From Streptacidiphilus sp. ASG 303 (GTDB lineage: Bacteria > Actinomycetota > Actinomycetes > Streptomycetales > Streptomycetaceae), in the NCBI RefSeq assembly GCF_020991365.1, contig NZ_JAJLRA010000009.1, positions 177,718-241,717 of the forward strand: a stretch of DNA of 64,000 nt. The letters run 5' to 3'. Positions 31,877 to 40,534 of this stretch are shown here, in pieces. The position numbers were made by a program, and so were the translations under genes. The notes under the pieces were generated by a model. It did not search any database. It had not been told where the DNA came from and worked only from the letters and a program-made list of their open reading frames with translations. Positions within the stretch are counted from its first letter, which is position 1. The number at the start of each line of letters is the position of its first letter.

Positions 31877-32833
31877 TCACGTCCCCGGCGGCGGGCCCGC
31901 CGGGGCCCCGTCGCCGCCGCCGCACCGCCGTCCGAGCTCGGCGAGGATGCGGACGCAGGCGCGGACCGCGGGGTGGGTGTCCGTACCGGTGCGCACGCAC
32001 GCCTCGACGACCCGGGCCAGGCCGGGGTCGGCGAGCGGCCGGACGGCCGACCCGCCGGGCAGGGCGGCCACGGCTGCCACGGCGGAGCGGGGGACGAGCG
32101 CGGCGGCCCCGCCCGCGGCGGCGAGGGCGACCGCACCGGGGAAGTCCGCGGCCGTGTGCCGCACGTCGGGGGTGAACCCCGCGGAGCGGCAGGCGTGCAG
32201 GGCGGCCTCCCGGCAGGCGCTCCCCTCGGGGGCCAGCACCCACGGCAGGTCCGCGTACGCCGCCAGGTCCGCGACCGCCCCCTCCGCCTCGCGGGCGCGG
32301 TCCTCCGGCAGGACGAGGAGCAGGGGGTCGACGAGGAGCCGGGTGGTGAGGACGTCGGGGGGCGGCACGGTGCCCAGGTTGAGGTACCGGTAGACGACGG
32401 CCAGGTCGCGACGGCGGCGGCGCAGCAGCGGCAGGCTCGTCTCGGGCTCCTCCTCGGTGAGGTGGAGCCGGAGCTGCGGAGAGCGGGCGCGCGCCTCGGC
32501 GAGCAGGGGCGCCCCCAGGACGGGCAGGGCGCTGGTGAAGCAGGAGACGCGGAAGGGGCCCGCGACGGCGTCGCCCGTGCCGCGCAGGCGCGCCTCGGCC
32601 CGTTCGAGGGCGGCGAGGACGTCGCAGGTGTCCTCCACGAGGGCGGCACCGGCCGCGGTGAGGAGCACCCGCCCCCGGTCGCGGTCGACGAGCGCGGCGC
32701 CGGTCTCCCGTTCGAGCTGCCGGAGCTGCTGGGAGACGGCCGAGGGGGTGACGCCGTGCAGGTCGGCGACGGCCGTCACGGTCCCCAGGTCGGCGAGGTC
32801 GCGCAGGAGCAGCAGGCGGCGGACGTCGAGCAC
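31877..32833 (-). CDS. LysR family transcriptional regulator
   Basis: 318 residues. N-terminal helix-turn-helix LGTVTAVADLHGVTPSAVSQQLRQLERETGAALVDRDR with the family's VSQQ and LE-R pattern, then the substrate-binding fold (FRVSCFTSALPVLGAPLLAEA, a long second lobe). GTG 32833 is preceded by TAAGCT six bases upstream, so it is probably leaderless. Divergent from a zinc alcohol dehydrogenase, the usual arrangement for regulator and target. The dyad GTTCAGCTTAAC overlaps its -10 element, allowing autorepression. Confidence 0.88.
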   Translation of the reverse strand: MLDVRRLLLLRDLADLGTVTAVADLHGVTPSAVSQQLRQLERETGAALVDRDRGRVLLTAAGAALVEDTCDVLAALERAEARLRGTGDAVAGPFRVSCFTSALPVLGAPLLAEARARSPQLRLHLTEEEPETSLPLLRRRRRDLAVVYRYLNLGTVPPPDVLTTRLLVDPLLLVLPEDRAREAEGAVADLAAYADLPWVLAPEGSACREAALHACRSAGFTPDVRHTAADFPGAVALAAAGGAAALVPRSAVAAVAALPGGSAVRPLADPGLARVVEACVRTGTDTHPAVRACVRILAELGRRCGGGDGAPAGPPPGT

Positions 32834-32835
32834 AA

Positions 32836-32847
32836 GTTCAGCTTAAC
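32836..32847. promoter_or_regulatory. Near-palindromic LysR operator and -10 of LysR gene
   Basis: GTTCAGCTTAAC (10 of 12 symmetric positions) covers TAAGCT on the minus strand (32845-32840), which ends 6 nt before the LysR GTG. Confidence 0.45.
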
Positions 32848-32934
32848 GGTCCCGGTAGGCGATGTAGCTGGACAGGCGTGCCGTGGTGGGGGACGGTGGG
32901 GACGTTCCCGATGATCTCCCGAAGGACATGCATC

Positions 32935-33978
32935 ATGCGCGCCACCGTGATCCACGGACCTCACGACATCCGGGTGGAGGAGGTCCCCGACGCCGCCGTC
33001 CGGCAGCCCACCGACGCCGTGGTCCGGGTCGTCCTCGCCTGCATCTGCGGCAGCGACCTGTGGGCCTACCGCGGGGTGGCGGCGCGCCGGCCGGGGCAGC
33101 GGATCGGCCACGAGTTCCTGGGCGTGGTGGAGGAGGTCGGCTCCGAGGTGACGGGCGTGCGGCCCGGCGACCTGGTGGTGGCCCCGTTCGTCTGGTCCGA
33201 CGGCGTCTGCGACTTCTGCCGCGAGGGCCTGCAGACCTCCTGCCCGCACGGCGGCTTCTGGGGCGAGCCCGGCTCGGACGGCGGCCAGGGCGAGGCGGTC
33301 CGCGTGCCGTACGCCGACGGCACCCTGGTCGGGCTGCCCGCCGAGGCCCTGGGCGACGACCGCCTGCTGACCGCCATGCTCGCACTCTCCGACGTGATGA
33401 GCACCGGGCACCACGCGGCGCTGGCCGCCGGGGTCCGCCCGGGCTCCACGGTCGCCGTGGTCGGCGACGGCGCGGTCGGCCTGTGCGGCGTGCTGGCCGC
33501 CCGCCGCCTGGGCGCCGAGCGGATCATCGCCATGGGCCGGCACAAGACCCGTACCGACATCGCGCGCGACTTCGGCGCGACCGACGTCGTCGCCGAGCGC
33601 GGCGAGGAGGCGGTGGCCGCGGTGCGGGAGCTGACCGGCGGGCAGGGCGCCCACGCCGTGCTGGAGGCGGTCGGCACGGAGGACTCCATGCGCACCGCCG
33701 TGTCGATCACCCGCGACGGCGGGTTCGTCGGCTACGTCGGCGTGCCGCACGGCGGCAGCGCGGGCATCGACATCGGCCAGATGTTCAACCGCAACGTCGG
33801 GCTGCGCGGCGGCGTCGCCCCCGCCCGCGCCTACATCCCGGAGCTGCTGGAGGACGTGCTGTCCGGGAGGATCGACCCCTCCCCCGTCTTCGACCGGACC
33901 GTCGGACTCGACGGCGTCCCGGACGGCTACCGGGCCATGGACGACCGCAGCGCCCTCAAGGTGCGCGTGAAGTTCTGA
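32935..33978 (+). CDS. Zinc-dependent alcohol dehydrogenase
   Basis: 347 residues, medium-chain dehydrogenase. Catalytic zinc ligands C38 (CGSDLW) and H59-E60 (GHEFLG); structural zinc site has C92, C95 and C103 while the first position is D89 (SDGVCDFC), a replacement known in a side branch of this family. Rossmann motif VVGDGAVGLCGVLAA. ATG 32935 has GAAGGA 8 nt upstream; an earlier in-frame ATG has none. Likely controlled by the divergent LysR protein. Substrate unknown; NAD(P)-linked, cytoplasmic. A perfect 14-bp hairpin follows. Confidence 0.9.
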   Translation: MRATVIHGPHDIRVEEVPDAAVRQPTDAVVRVVLACICGSDLWAYRGVAARRPGQRIGHEFLGVVEEVGSEVTGVRPGDLVVAPFVWSDGVCDFCREGLQTSCPHGGFWGEPGSDGGQGEAVRVPYADGTLVGLPAEALGDDRLLTAMLALSDVMSTGHHAALAAGVRPGSTVAVVGDGAVGLCGVLAARRLGAERIIAMGRHKTRTDIARDFGATDVVAERGEEAVAAVRELTGGQGAHAVLEAVGTEDSMRTAVSITRDGGFVGYVGVPHGGSAGIDIGQMFNRNVGLRGGVAPARAYIPELLEDVLSGRIDPSPVFDRTVGLDGVPDGYRAMDDRSALKVRVKF

Positions 33979-34002
33979 CCCGCGCCGCCCGCCCGGCCCG
34001 GC

Positions 34003-34035
34003 CCGCGCCGCCCCCCGGTCCGGGGGGCGGCGCGG
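34003..34035. terminator. Perfect 14-bp terminator
   Basis: Arms 34003-34016 and 34022-34035 fully paired, loop GGTCC, just after the dehydrogenase and before the convergent large membrane protein. Confidence 0.85.
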
Positions 34036-34090
34036 CCGTGCGGGGGCGGGTCCCGCGGGCGGGCTCCGGGAGGGGCCGGAAGCGGAGCGC

Positions 34091-34154
34091 GGGGCTCAGG
34101 GGGCGCGGGGCTCAGGGGGCGCCGGGCTCAGGGGGCGCCGGGCTCAGGGGGCGG
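34091..34154. repeat. Four 16-bp tandem repeats spanning a stop codon
   Basis: Units at 34091, 34107, 34123 and 34139 read GGGCTCAGGGGGCGC with edge changes. The last unit contains the stop codon of the minus-strand gene; each unit places a TGA on the minus strand and the 16-bp period puts them in all three frames. Confidence 0.88.
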
Positions 34155-36468
34155 GTGCCGGGCGGACCGGCGGCAGGGGGCCGATGCGGGCACCCGAGGC
34201 GAGCAGGGCCGACAGCCGCTCCGGCCCCGCGGTCCCGCCCGGCAGCGCGAGGACCTGGTGCGGCACGGCCGCGCCGAAGCGCAGCGTGCCGCTCCCGGCG
34301 ACGCGCCGCACGTGCCGGCTGCCCGCGACCAGCAGGTAGCCGCGCCCGCCGGGCGGGTGCCACCACACCGAGGCCAGGACGTCGGGCGCGAACCGGCTGC
34401 ACGCCCGGCCGCCCGACTCCTGCCCGGTGCGGACGGCCCCCGGGCGCCCGGGGCCGGAGGCGGGCAGCAGGACCGCGGTCGCGGCCGCGCCGTCGCCGGT
34501 CCACCGGTCGGTGCGCAGGCAGACCCACGTCGCGGTGCCGCGCCTCTCCGGCAGGGGCTGGACGGCGAAGGCCCACAGGTTCACCGACCTCACCGACGCG
34601 GCCGCACCGACCCGGCCGGCGGAACCGTCCGGACCGCCCGGAACCGGCGCCAGGCAGGCCGCGCGGGCCCAGGCGGGCAGGGCCTGCGGCCCGGTGGCCT
34701 CGCGGGGGCCGGCGGGCGGCACCCGGCCGGGCGGCGGCATCCAGGTCAGGTGGGCGAGGACCGGTCCGCCGAGGTCCGCCAGGAGGAAGGCGTGCCTCTC
34801 GGCCACCACCGGCGACGAGCGCAGCTGGAGCACGGGCTCCCCGAGGCAGCCGCCGGCCGCCCGGAACGGCAGCGGCGCGGTGACACCGCCGCCGGCCGCC
34901 AGCGGGCGCGCCGGCCGGTCGGGGTACCGCAGGTCCCGGGTCGCCGCCTCCGCCACCCACGGCGCCAGCAGCAGCCGGGCCCCCCGGGGACCGCGGTGCA
35001 GCACCACGGCGGCCGTGGTGAGGTCGGCGCCGTCGACGCGCGCCAGGAGGAGCTCGGGGGAGCCGGAGCCCTCGGTCCAGCGGGCGATCCGCCCGCCGTC
35101 GTGGAGCAGGACGACCGCCGCACCGTCGACGTCGCCGGCGAACAGCAGGCGGGGGTCCTCCGCCGGCGGGCGGGTCGAGGTGCCGGGCATTGCGGAGACC
35201 CGCGTGCCCGGCAGCGGCCGCTCCCAGGTCCGCAGGGCGCGGTCCGTCAGCGCCCGGTCCGCGGTGCGGTCGCCGCGGGCGGGCCAGGCGGTGAGGTCGA
35301 GCCGCGCGGTGGTCCGCCACGCGTCGGGGGCGGCGCGGACCAGCCGTACGGCTGCGGACGGGTCCGCCGCGCCCGGTCCGCCCCCGGCGGCGGAGCCGGG
35401 CGGGGCCGGCCGGTCGGCGGAGGACGGGACCGCCCACCAGGCGGTGGGGAGTGCGGCCAGCAGGACGGCGGAGACGCCCAGCGCGGTGCGGCGGCGCCGT
35501 CGGCGGCGCAGCAGGTCCGAGGGCTGCGCCCGGACCGTGCAGGGGTCGAACTCGGGCGAGGACGCCATCCGGGGTCCGGCCTCCGGGTGGTCCGCGGCAA
35601 GCCGGTCGGCGAGGGCCAGGGCCCGGCCCGGGTCGTCGCAGCCCGCCCGGGCGAGCAGCGACCGCACGGCGGTGTCGGGCATGCCCTCCAGGGCCCGCAG
35701 GGCGCAGGCGGCCCGGGCCGCGGGCTCGGCCGCCGCCAGGGCGCGGTCGAGGGCGAGCTCCTCGGCGGCGCCCGCGGCGGTGAACAGGCGCAGGCCCCAG
35801 ACCCGGGGCAGGGTCCACGCACGGAGCGGCAGGGGCCTCCCCGCCCCGGGACCGGCCGCGGCCAGGGCCCCGGCGAGGACCCGCAGCCGGACCTGCCCGT
35901 AGGCGGCGCCGGCCGCCTGCCGGGCGGCCCCGCCGCCACCGTTGCCGCCACTGCCGCCGCCGCCGTCGGGCGGCGGGTCGGCCGGGGCGCCCCCACCGGC
36001 CGGGGCACGGCGGGGGCCGGGCAGGAGGGCCGCCAGGGGTGCGGCGGGAGGCCGCCGGAAGCCGCGGCCGGACAGGGAGCGCTGCACGAGGGCGTGGGCG
36101 GCGACCACACGGCGGTGGCGGTCCTGCCCGGCGGGCAGGACGGCGTAGGCGAGGCGGGCCAGCCGCGCGTAGTTGCCGACCAGGGCGGCCTCCGCGGCCT
36201 CGGCGGAGACCGCCGTGCCGGGTGCGGGCCCGGTGTGCTCCGCCGCGCCGGGCTGCGGCCCGGCCGGTTGAGGCCCGGCCGGTTCCCTCACGGCCGGTTC
36301 CGGCGTGCACGGCGGCGGGCCCGGCACCGGCGCCGCCGGGACGACGGCGGCCGGGACCGTCCCCTCTCCGCCCCCACCCGCCCGGTCCGTGCCCGCCCCG
36401 GCCGCGGCGGGCCCCGCAGCGCCCACCCCGGCTCCGTACCCAAGCCCCCCGTGCCCGCTCGTCCCCAT
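34144..36468 (-). CDS. Membrane protein with degenerate sigma-factor-like N-terminus and large ectodomain
   Basis: 774 residues. A Gly/Pro-rich start is followed by a region-2-like helix (93-132, VGNYARLARLAYAVLPAGQD), a low-complexity insert, a region-4-like block (235-290, EELALDRALAAAEPAARAAC then ALRALEGMPDTAVRSLLARA), eight Arg (320-327), one membrane span (328-348) and a 420-residue beta-rich exterior part with LLFAGDVDGAAVVLLHDGG and FVLHRG-like strands. The sigma-like parts resemble ECF regions but lack a convincing recognition helix. ATG 36468 is chosen; its ribosome site is weak. Divergent from the Asp23/AmaP cluster. Likely an envelope sensor; function inferred only. Confidence 0.65.
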   Translation of the reverse strand: MGTSGHGGLGYGAGVGAAGPAAAGAGTDRAGGGGEGTVPAAVVPAAPVPGPPPCTPEPAVREPAGPQPAGPQPGAAEHTGPAPGTAVSAEAAEAALVGNYARLARLAYAVLPAGQDRHRRVVAAHALVQRSLSGRGFRRPPAAPLAALLPGPRRAPAGGGAPADPPPDGGGGSGGNGGGGAARQAAGAAYGQVRLRVLAGALAAAGPGAGRPLPLRAWTLPRVWGLRLFTAAGAAEELALDRALAAAEPAARAACALRALEGMPDTAVRSLLARAGCDDPGRALALADRLAADHPEAGPRMASSPEFDPCTVRAQPSDLLRRRRRRRTALGVSAVLLAALPTAWWAVPSSADRPAPPGSAAGGGPGAADPSAAVRLVRAAPDAWRTTARLDLTAWPARGDRTADRALTDRALRTWERPLPGTRVSAMPGTSTRPPAEDPRLLFAGDVDGAAVVLLHDGGRIARWTEGSGSPELLLARVDGADLTTAAVVLHRGPRGARLLLAPWVAEAATRDLRYPDRPARPLAAGGGVTAPLPFRAAGGCLGEPVLQLRSSPVVAERHAFLLADLGGPVLAHLTWMPPPGRVPPAGPREATGPQALPAWARAACLAPVPGGPDGSAGRVGAAASVRSVNLWAFAVQPLPERRGTATWVCLRTDRWTGDGAAATAVLLPASGPGRPGAVRTGQESGGRACSRFAPDVLASVWWHPPGGRGYLLVAGSRHVRRVAGSGTLRFGAAVPHQVLALPGGTAGPERLSALLASGARIGPLPPVRPAPAP

Positions 36469-37105
36469 GGCTCCGCACACCCCGCCTCGTCGCTGGACCT
36501 TGGCCGGCGGCCCCTCCCCCGCCGACGGCAGCACCTCGGTGCACTGCGTGCAACGAGCGGACGCCCCGCCGGTCACCCAGGGACGGGACCCGGGCCGGGG
36601 ACAGGACCGGGAACAGGGCCGGGAACCGCCCCGGCGCCCGGTCCGGCGCCCGGCCCTGTGGCCTGTCCTGGTGCCCGCGCCCCGCGGCGCGGGCCCGCCC
36701 GTCGGGTGGGGGCGGAGGCGCGGTCGGCGGGGATGGGCCGGGAGCGTGCCGGGCCGGGCGCCCCTGCCCTCCCGGCCCGGCAGCGGCCCGAGGACCGGCA
36801 GGACCGCGGCGGCGGCGGCCCGGGCGGCGGCAGCGGCGGCCGGGGCGGGGCGGAACCGGCTCGGGAACGGCGCGCGGGGGCCGGCAGGGCCGGGACCGAC
36901 GCCGCATCGGGCGCCCTGCCTCCCCCGAACCGCCGCCTGCGCGGCAGCGCCGCACCGTTCGGTCACGTTCCATGCGGGTATCTGTCCCTGTGTGGTGATA
37001 TGACCGAAAAACGCCTCCGGGCGTGAGGACGGACCACCGCATGTGTCGAATTCCACGACGGACATCGCACGGGTGTCCGCACACCGACCGATCGAGGCGA
37101 CTGCC
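36469..37105. other. Divergent intergenic region with leader peptide-like ORF
   Basis: 637 bp between the divergent membrane-sensor and Asp23 genes. Most holds no gene. An AT-richer patch at 36960-37010 is the probable promoter of the Asp23 operon. At 37000-37026 a short frame MTEKRLRA overlaps a 5-bp hairpin (ACGCC/GGCGT, 37011-37024); whether translated is unknown. Confidence 0.5.
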
Positions 37106-37597
37106 ATGACGGACACCAGCGCCCAGCGCCCTGCCTCCACGGCTGGGCAGACGGGGGGCGGCGGCAAGACCCTGCAGGGCCGTGCCGGCGTCGGAGCCCC
37201 CGCCGAGACCCGGGGGAGGACCACCATCGCCGACAACGTGGTGGCGAAGATCGCCGGGATGGCGACCCGCGAGGTCCCCGGCATCCACAGCCTCGGTGCC
37301 GGGATGGCCCGCACCTTCGGCTCGATGCGCGACCGGGTGCCGGGGGCGGGGAGCAGCGTCACCCGCGGCGTGAAGGTGGAGGTCGGCGAGCGTCAGGCCG
37401 CCGTGGACCTGGACGTCGTCGTGGAGTACGGCGTGTCCATCGTCGACGTGGCGGGGGACGTGCGCGTCAGCGTGATCTCCGCCGTCGAGCGGATGACCGG
37501 GCTGGAGGTCGTCGAGGTGAACATCGCCGTGGACGACGTGCACCTGCCCGACGAGGAGGAGTCCGAGCTCGAACCCGGCGAGAGCCGGGTGAAGTGA
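37106..37597 (+). CDS. Asp23/Gls24 family envelope stress protein
   Basis: 163 residues. After a 35-residue Gly/Thr-rich arm comes the Asp23 (DUF322) domain: GRTTIADNVVAKIAGMATREVPGI, GVKVEVGERQAAVDLDVVVEYG, RVSVISAVERMTGLEVVEVNIAVDDVHLPD, then an acidic tail. In firmicutes Asp23 is held at the membrane by AmaP and affects cell-wall stress; the Streptomyces clusters are homologous. ATG 37106 has GAGG at about 8 nt. First gene of a six-gene set reading the same way, with an AmaP-like anchor four genes later. Confidence 0.88.
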   Translation: MTDTSAQRPASTAGQTGGGGKTLQGRAGVGAPAETRGRTTIADNVVAKIAGMATREVPGIHSLGAGMARTFGSMRDRVPGAGSSVTRGVKVEVGERQAAVDLDVVVEYGVSIVDVAGDVRVSVISAVERMTGLEVVEVNIAVDDVHLPDEEESELEPGESRVK

Positions 37598-37673
37598 CCC
37601 GCACGCACGCCGCCGCCCCTCCGGGGGTGCGGCGGCCCGCGGGGACGGGAGCGGCACGAGAGAGGTGCGCGAG

Positions 37674-37847
37674 ATGAACACAGCGACTGTGGGCCTGGCG
37701 GCCGGCATGGCCCTGGGCTTCGCCGGGTTCTTCGGCGGCTTCTGGGCGTTCCTGCTGGTGGCCGTCCTGGGCGGCGTGGGCCTGGTCGTCGGCCTGGCCC
37801 TGCAGGGCAGCCTGGACACCGGGTCGTTCCTGCGGCGGCAGCGGTGA
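37674..37847 (+). CDS. Small glycine-rich membrane protein of the Asp23 cluster
   Basis: 57 residues. Two close hydrophobic segments, TVGLAAGMALGFAGFFGGFW and AFLLVAVLGGVGLVVGLALQ, with a basic end (SFLRRQR); this matches the short DUF2273-type partner commonly found between Asp23 genes. ATG 37674 has AGAGG upstream (GTG 37665 is less well placed). Stop overlaps the next start by GTGA, so the two are translationally coupled. Likely sits in the cytoplasmic membrane and helps anchor Asp23. Confidence 0.8.
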   Translation: MNTATVGLAAGMALGFAGFFGGFWAFLLVAVLGGVGLVVGLALQGSLDTGSFLRRQR

Positions 37848-38245
37848 GCACGCCGCACCAGGGACGGACCGGGCAGCCGGGGTCGCCGGAGCGGGCGGAG
37901 CAGCCCCGGCTGCCGCCCCCGGCGGAGCGCGGCGCGACCGTCGTCCCCGACCGGGTGGTGGCGCGGATCGCCGCCCGGGTCGCCCGGGAGTCGCTCGCCC
38001 GCCTGACCGGACCGGGCGGCGGCGGCCTCGCGGCACCCCAGGCGTCCGCGGCCACCGGCGGCGGGGCGGCGCGGCTGGAGCTCTCGCTCGACCTGCCGTA
38101 CCCCGTGGACATCGCACGGGCCTCCCGCGAGGTCCGGGACGACGTGGCGGCGCGGGTGTCGCGGATGACGGGCATGGAGGTGCGGGAGGTCGCGCTGGTC
38201 GTCGAGCACCTGGTCCCCCGGAAGGGCGGCGGACGGGTCCGCTGA
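37844..38245 (+). CDS. Asp23-like protein, second copy
   Basis: 133 residues. A disordered start leads to a shorter Asp23 domain: GATVVPDRVVARIAARVARESLARL, ARLELSLDLPYPVDIARASREVRDDVAARVSRMTGMEVREVALVVEHLVP. It lacks the acidic tail of the first copy and has a basic end. GTG 37844 overlaps the small membrane protein stop by GTGA. It probably forms mixed assemblies with the other Asp23 at the membrane. Confidence 0.82.
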   Translation: MSTPHQGRTGQPGSPERAEQPRLPPPAERGATVVPDRVVARIAARVARESLARLTGPGGGGLAAPQASAATGGGAARLELSLDLPYPVDIARASREVRDDVAARVSRMTGMEVREVALVVEHLVPRKGGGRVR

Positions 38246-38363
38246 CCTCCCCTCCCCCGGCCGCGCCCCCGCCGTACCGGCCCGGGCCCGCGGTCCCCCG
38301 GCTCCGGCCGCCGCGCCGCCGACGGCGTCCCGACCGGAGCAACGTCCGAAGGGACGGCACCCC

Positions 38364-39116
38364 ATGACGCACCGACAGGACCCCCTGAGGAAGCAGGATC
38401 CCCCCCGGGAGCAGGAGACGGCACGGCCGCCCGCGGCGCTGGACACCGCCCCCGCAGACCCCCTGCCGGCCGGCACCGGACCGGCCGGAGGCGAACCGGT
38501 CGGAGGCGAACCGGCCGGCACCGGACCGACCGGCACCGGAGGGGCCGGGGGCCGGGACGGCGGCGCGGCGGGCGTGGCCCCCTCGCCCCGCCTGTGGTCG
38601 CCGCGCCGCGTTCCCGCGGCGCTGGTCGCCCTGGTGGTGCTGGTGGCCGCCGGAGCGGCCCTGTACGACGTCGTCGCGGTGCGCGCCGGGCGGCCCGCCT
38701 CGGCGTGGCGCCGGACCCTGGCGGACGAGCTGGCCACCCGGACGACGGGGGACGTGTGGATGCTCACCGGGGCGGCGGTGGCCGCCGCCTTCGGGCTCTG
38801 GCTCCTCGTCCTGGCCCTCACCCCCGGCCTGCGGAGGCTGCTCCCCCTGCACGCGCCGACCGGCGACTCCCCCGTGCGGGCCGTGCTGGACCGGCACGGC
38901 GCCGAGGTGCTGCTGCGGGACGCCGCCCTGCGCGTCCCCGGTGTCGGCCGGGCCCGGGTCAGGGTGCGCCGCCGTATCAAGGCACGTGCCGACGTCCGCT
39001 TCCGCGACCCGCGGCAGGTGCGGGAGGAGGTCGCCGGCGCCCTGCGGGAGGAACGCGACCGGCTCGCCCTGGTCCGACCGGAACGGGTGTCGGTGCGGGT
39101 CCGGCGCGCCCGCTGA
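38364..39116 (+). CDS. Membrane protein of the Asp23/AmaP cluster (DUF6286-like)
   Basis: 250 residues. An 80-residue Pro/Thr/Gly-rich cytosolic arm with GGEPVGGEPAGTGPTGTG repeats, span one ALVALVVLVAAGAALYDVVAV, span two MLTGAAVAAAFGLWLLVLAL and a C-terminal domain DRHGAEVLLRDAALRVPGVGRARVRVRRRIKARADVRF whose alternating strands mimic the Asp23 domain. This is the DUF6286 arrangement seen beside Asp23 in actinobacteria. ATG 38364 is supported by GAAGGGACGGC. The two spans with a short outer loop place both ends in the cytosol. Confidence 0.78.
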   Translation: MTHRQDPLRKQDPPREQETARPPAALDTAPADPLPAGTGPAGGEPVGGEPAGTGPTGTGGAGGRDGGAAGVAPSPRLWSPRRVPAALVALVVLVAAGAALYDVVAVRAGRPASAWRRTLADELATRTTGDVWMLTGAAVAAAFGLWLLVLALTPGLRRLLPLHAPTGDSPVRAVLDRHGAEVLLRDAALRVPGVGRARVRVRRRIKARADVRFRDPRQVREEVAGALREERDRLALVRPERVSVRVRRAR

Positions 39117-39233
39117 ACCGCGCCGCCCCCGCCCGCGGACCACGCGTCCCCCACCCCCGCACCCCCGCATCTCCGCACCCCCCGCACCGGGCGATCCGCG
39201 CACCGGGCGGCCCGACCGCCGGGAGGCGACCCC

Positions 39234-39854
39234 ATGAAGCCGCGGACCACGACCAACCGCATCCTGCTGGCCCTCGCCGGCCTGCTGCTGCTCGGCGGCG
39301 GGCTGCTGGTGCTGACGGCCGGACTGGACCTGTACCGCCGGTGGAGTCTCGGACCGCCGTCCGGGTGGCCGCTGACGGGGCCGCACGACGTCCTGCTCGG
39401 CGCGGGCGACCGGGAGCGGTGGAGCAGCCAGGGCTGGTGGTGGTGGCCGGCCGTGATCGCCGCCCTGGCCGTGGTCGCCCTGCTCGCCCTGGGGTGGCTC
39501 CTCGCCCAGCTGCGGCGGCCGCGGCCGGGCCGGCTGCCGGTCTGGGGCACGTCCCCGGCCGGGGAGCCCGAGGAGGGCGTCGAGGTGCGCGACGGGGCAC
39601 TGGGCGACGCGATCGCCGCGGAGGCCGCCGGCCTGCCGGGCGTGGTGCAGGCCGGGGCCCGGATGTCCGGGCGGGCCGCACGGCCCGAGGCCCGGGTGGA
39701 CCTCGCCCTCGGCACCGGGGCCTCCCCCCGTGAGACGCTCCGCGCCCTCGCCGACGGCCCCCTGGAGCGGGCCAGGCGGTCCGCCGGGTGGCGGCGACTG
39801 CCCGCGGACGTCCGGCTCCGCGTCGCCCGGCACGGCCCCCGGCGCGCGGAGTGA
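39234..39854 (+). CDS. AmaP-like alkaline shock response membrane anchor
   Basis: 206 residues. Two spans, ILLALAGLLLLGGGLLVLTAGL and AVIAALAVVALLALGWLLAQL, separated by a Trp-rich outer loop (RWSSQGWWWWP), then a cytosolic Asp23-binding-like domain AIAAEAAGLPGVVQAGARMSGR...ARVDLALGTGASPRETLRALADGPLERAR. This is the AmaP layout: an anchor that gathers Asp23 at the membrane. ATG 39234 has GGGAGGCGA upstream. Last clear member of the cluster; no P10-like coiled-coil gene follows, though one is often present. Confidence 0.82.
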   Translation: MKPRTTTNRILLALAGLLLLGGGLLVLTAGLDLYRRWSLGPPSGWPLTGPHDVLLGAGDRERWSSQGWWWWPAVIAALAVVALLALGWLLAQLRRPRPGRLPVWGTSPAGEPEEGVEVRDGALGDAIAAEAAGLPGVVQAGARMSGRAARPEARVDLALGTGASPRETLRALADGPLERARRSAGWRRLPADVRLRVARHGPRRAE

Positions 39855-39889
39855 CGGCGCCGGACGGAGGCCCGGGGACCCCGGGGCCC

Positions 39890-39921
39890 GGGGATGCGGG
39901 GATGCGGGGATGCGGGGATGC
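39890..39921. repeat. Four 8-bp tandem repeats
   Basis: GGGGATGC four times in tandem at 39890-39921, in the non-coding gap after the AmaP-like gene. Confidence 0.85.
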
Positions 39922-40101
39922 GGAGGCGCTGGGATGCGGGGACACGGGGCGCGCGGAGAGGGGCGGGCACCCGGCCGACCGGGGGACGCTGCCGTCCGGG
40001 GCGGTGAGCCGCCGCGTTCGGGGAAGGCACCGTGACGGACCGCAGGGCCCCGCACACGGTCCGGGGCCGCCGTCGCGAGGAGTTGTGAGGAGCTGCACGC
40101 C

Positions 40102-40419
40102 ATGACCACGTACGTCATCACCATCCCCGGCACCTTCCTGGAGGAGCTGACCGGTGACGCGCGGACGACGCTGCTGGAGCGGCTGCGCCCGTCGGACCCG
40201 CAGCAGACCGAACTGGGCGAGGCCGAGGACCTGGACGTCCTCACCGTCAACGACAACGGCACGTTCAGCATCCGGCTGGAGGTGGAGGCGGAGGACACCC
40301 GCTCCGCGGAGGCAGACGCCGCGGCGGTGGCGGGCGCCGCCCTGCGCGACGCGGGGTTCACCGGGGACACCGCCCCGCTGGGGCATCCCGCGGTGACCGG
40401 CATCGACACGCACGGTTGA
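40102..40419 (+). CDS. Conserved-looking small acidic protein, unknown
   Basis: 105 residues, acidic. Starts MTTYVITIPGTFLEELTGDA and has an alternating strand-helix pattern: LLERLRPSDPQQTELGEAEDLDVLTVNDNGTFSIRLEVEAEDTRSAEADAAAVAGAALRDAGF. No Cys, membrane span or signal. The order fits a small ferredoxin-like alpha/beta fold, but I do not recognise it. ATG 40102 follows GAGGAGC at good spacing, so translation is likely. It is set between the AmaP-like and stress-protein genes and may share their stress control. Confidence 0.7.
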   Translation: MTTYVITIPGTFLEELTGDARTTLLERLRPSDPQQTELGEAEDLDVLTVNDNGTFSIRLEVEAEDTRSAEADAAAVAGAALRDAGFTGDTAPLGHPAVTGIDTHG

Positions 40420-40534
40420 GAGGGCCGGAGCGGCATGTCCGCTGCCCTTCGGGGCAGGGGAAGGCCGGGGGCGGATCACGGACGACAGCGGACGACGGAC
40501 AGGCTGCGGACACCGGACGGCGGAGGGATCGGAG

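Noticed and set aside
34112..40057. A 1981-residue open frame on the minus strand
   Set aside because: It crosses real genes on both strands (sensor protein, Asp23 cluster) and has only low-complexity content.
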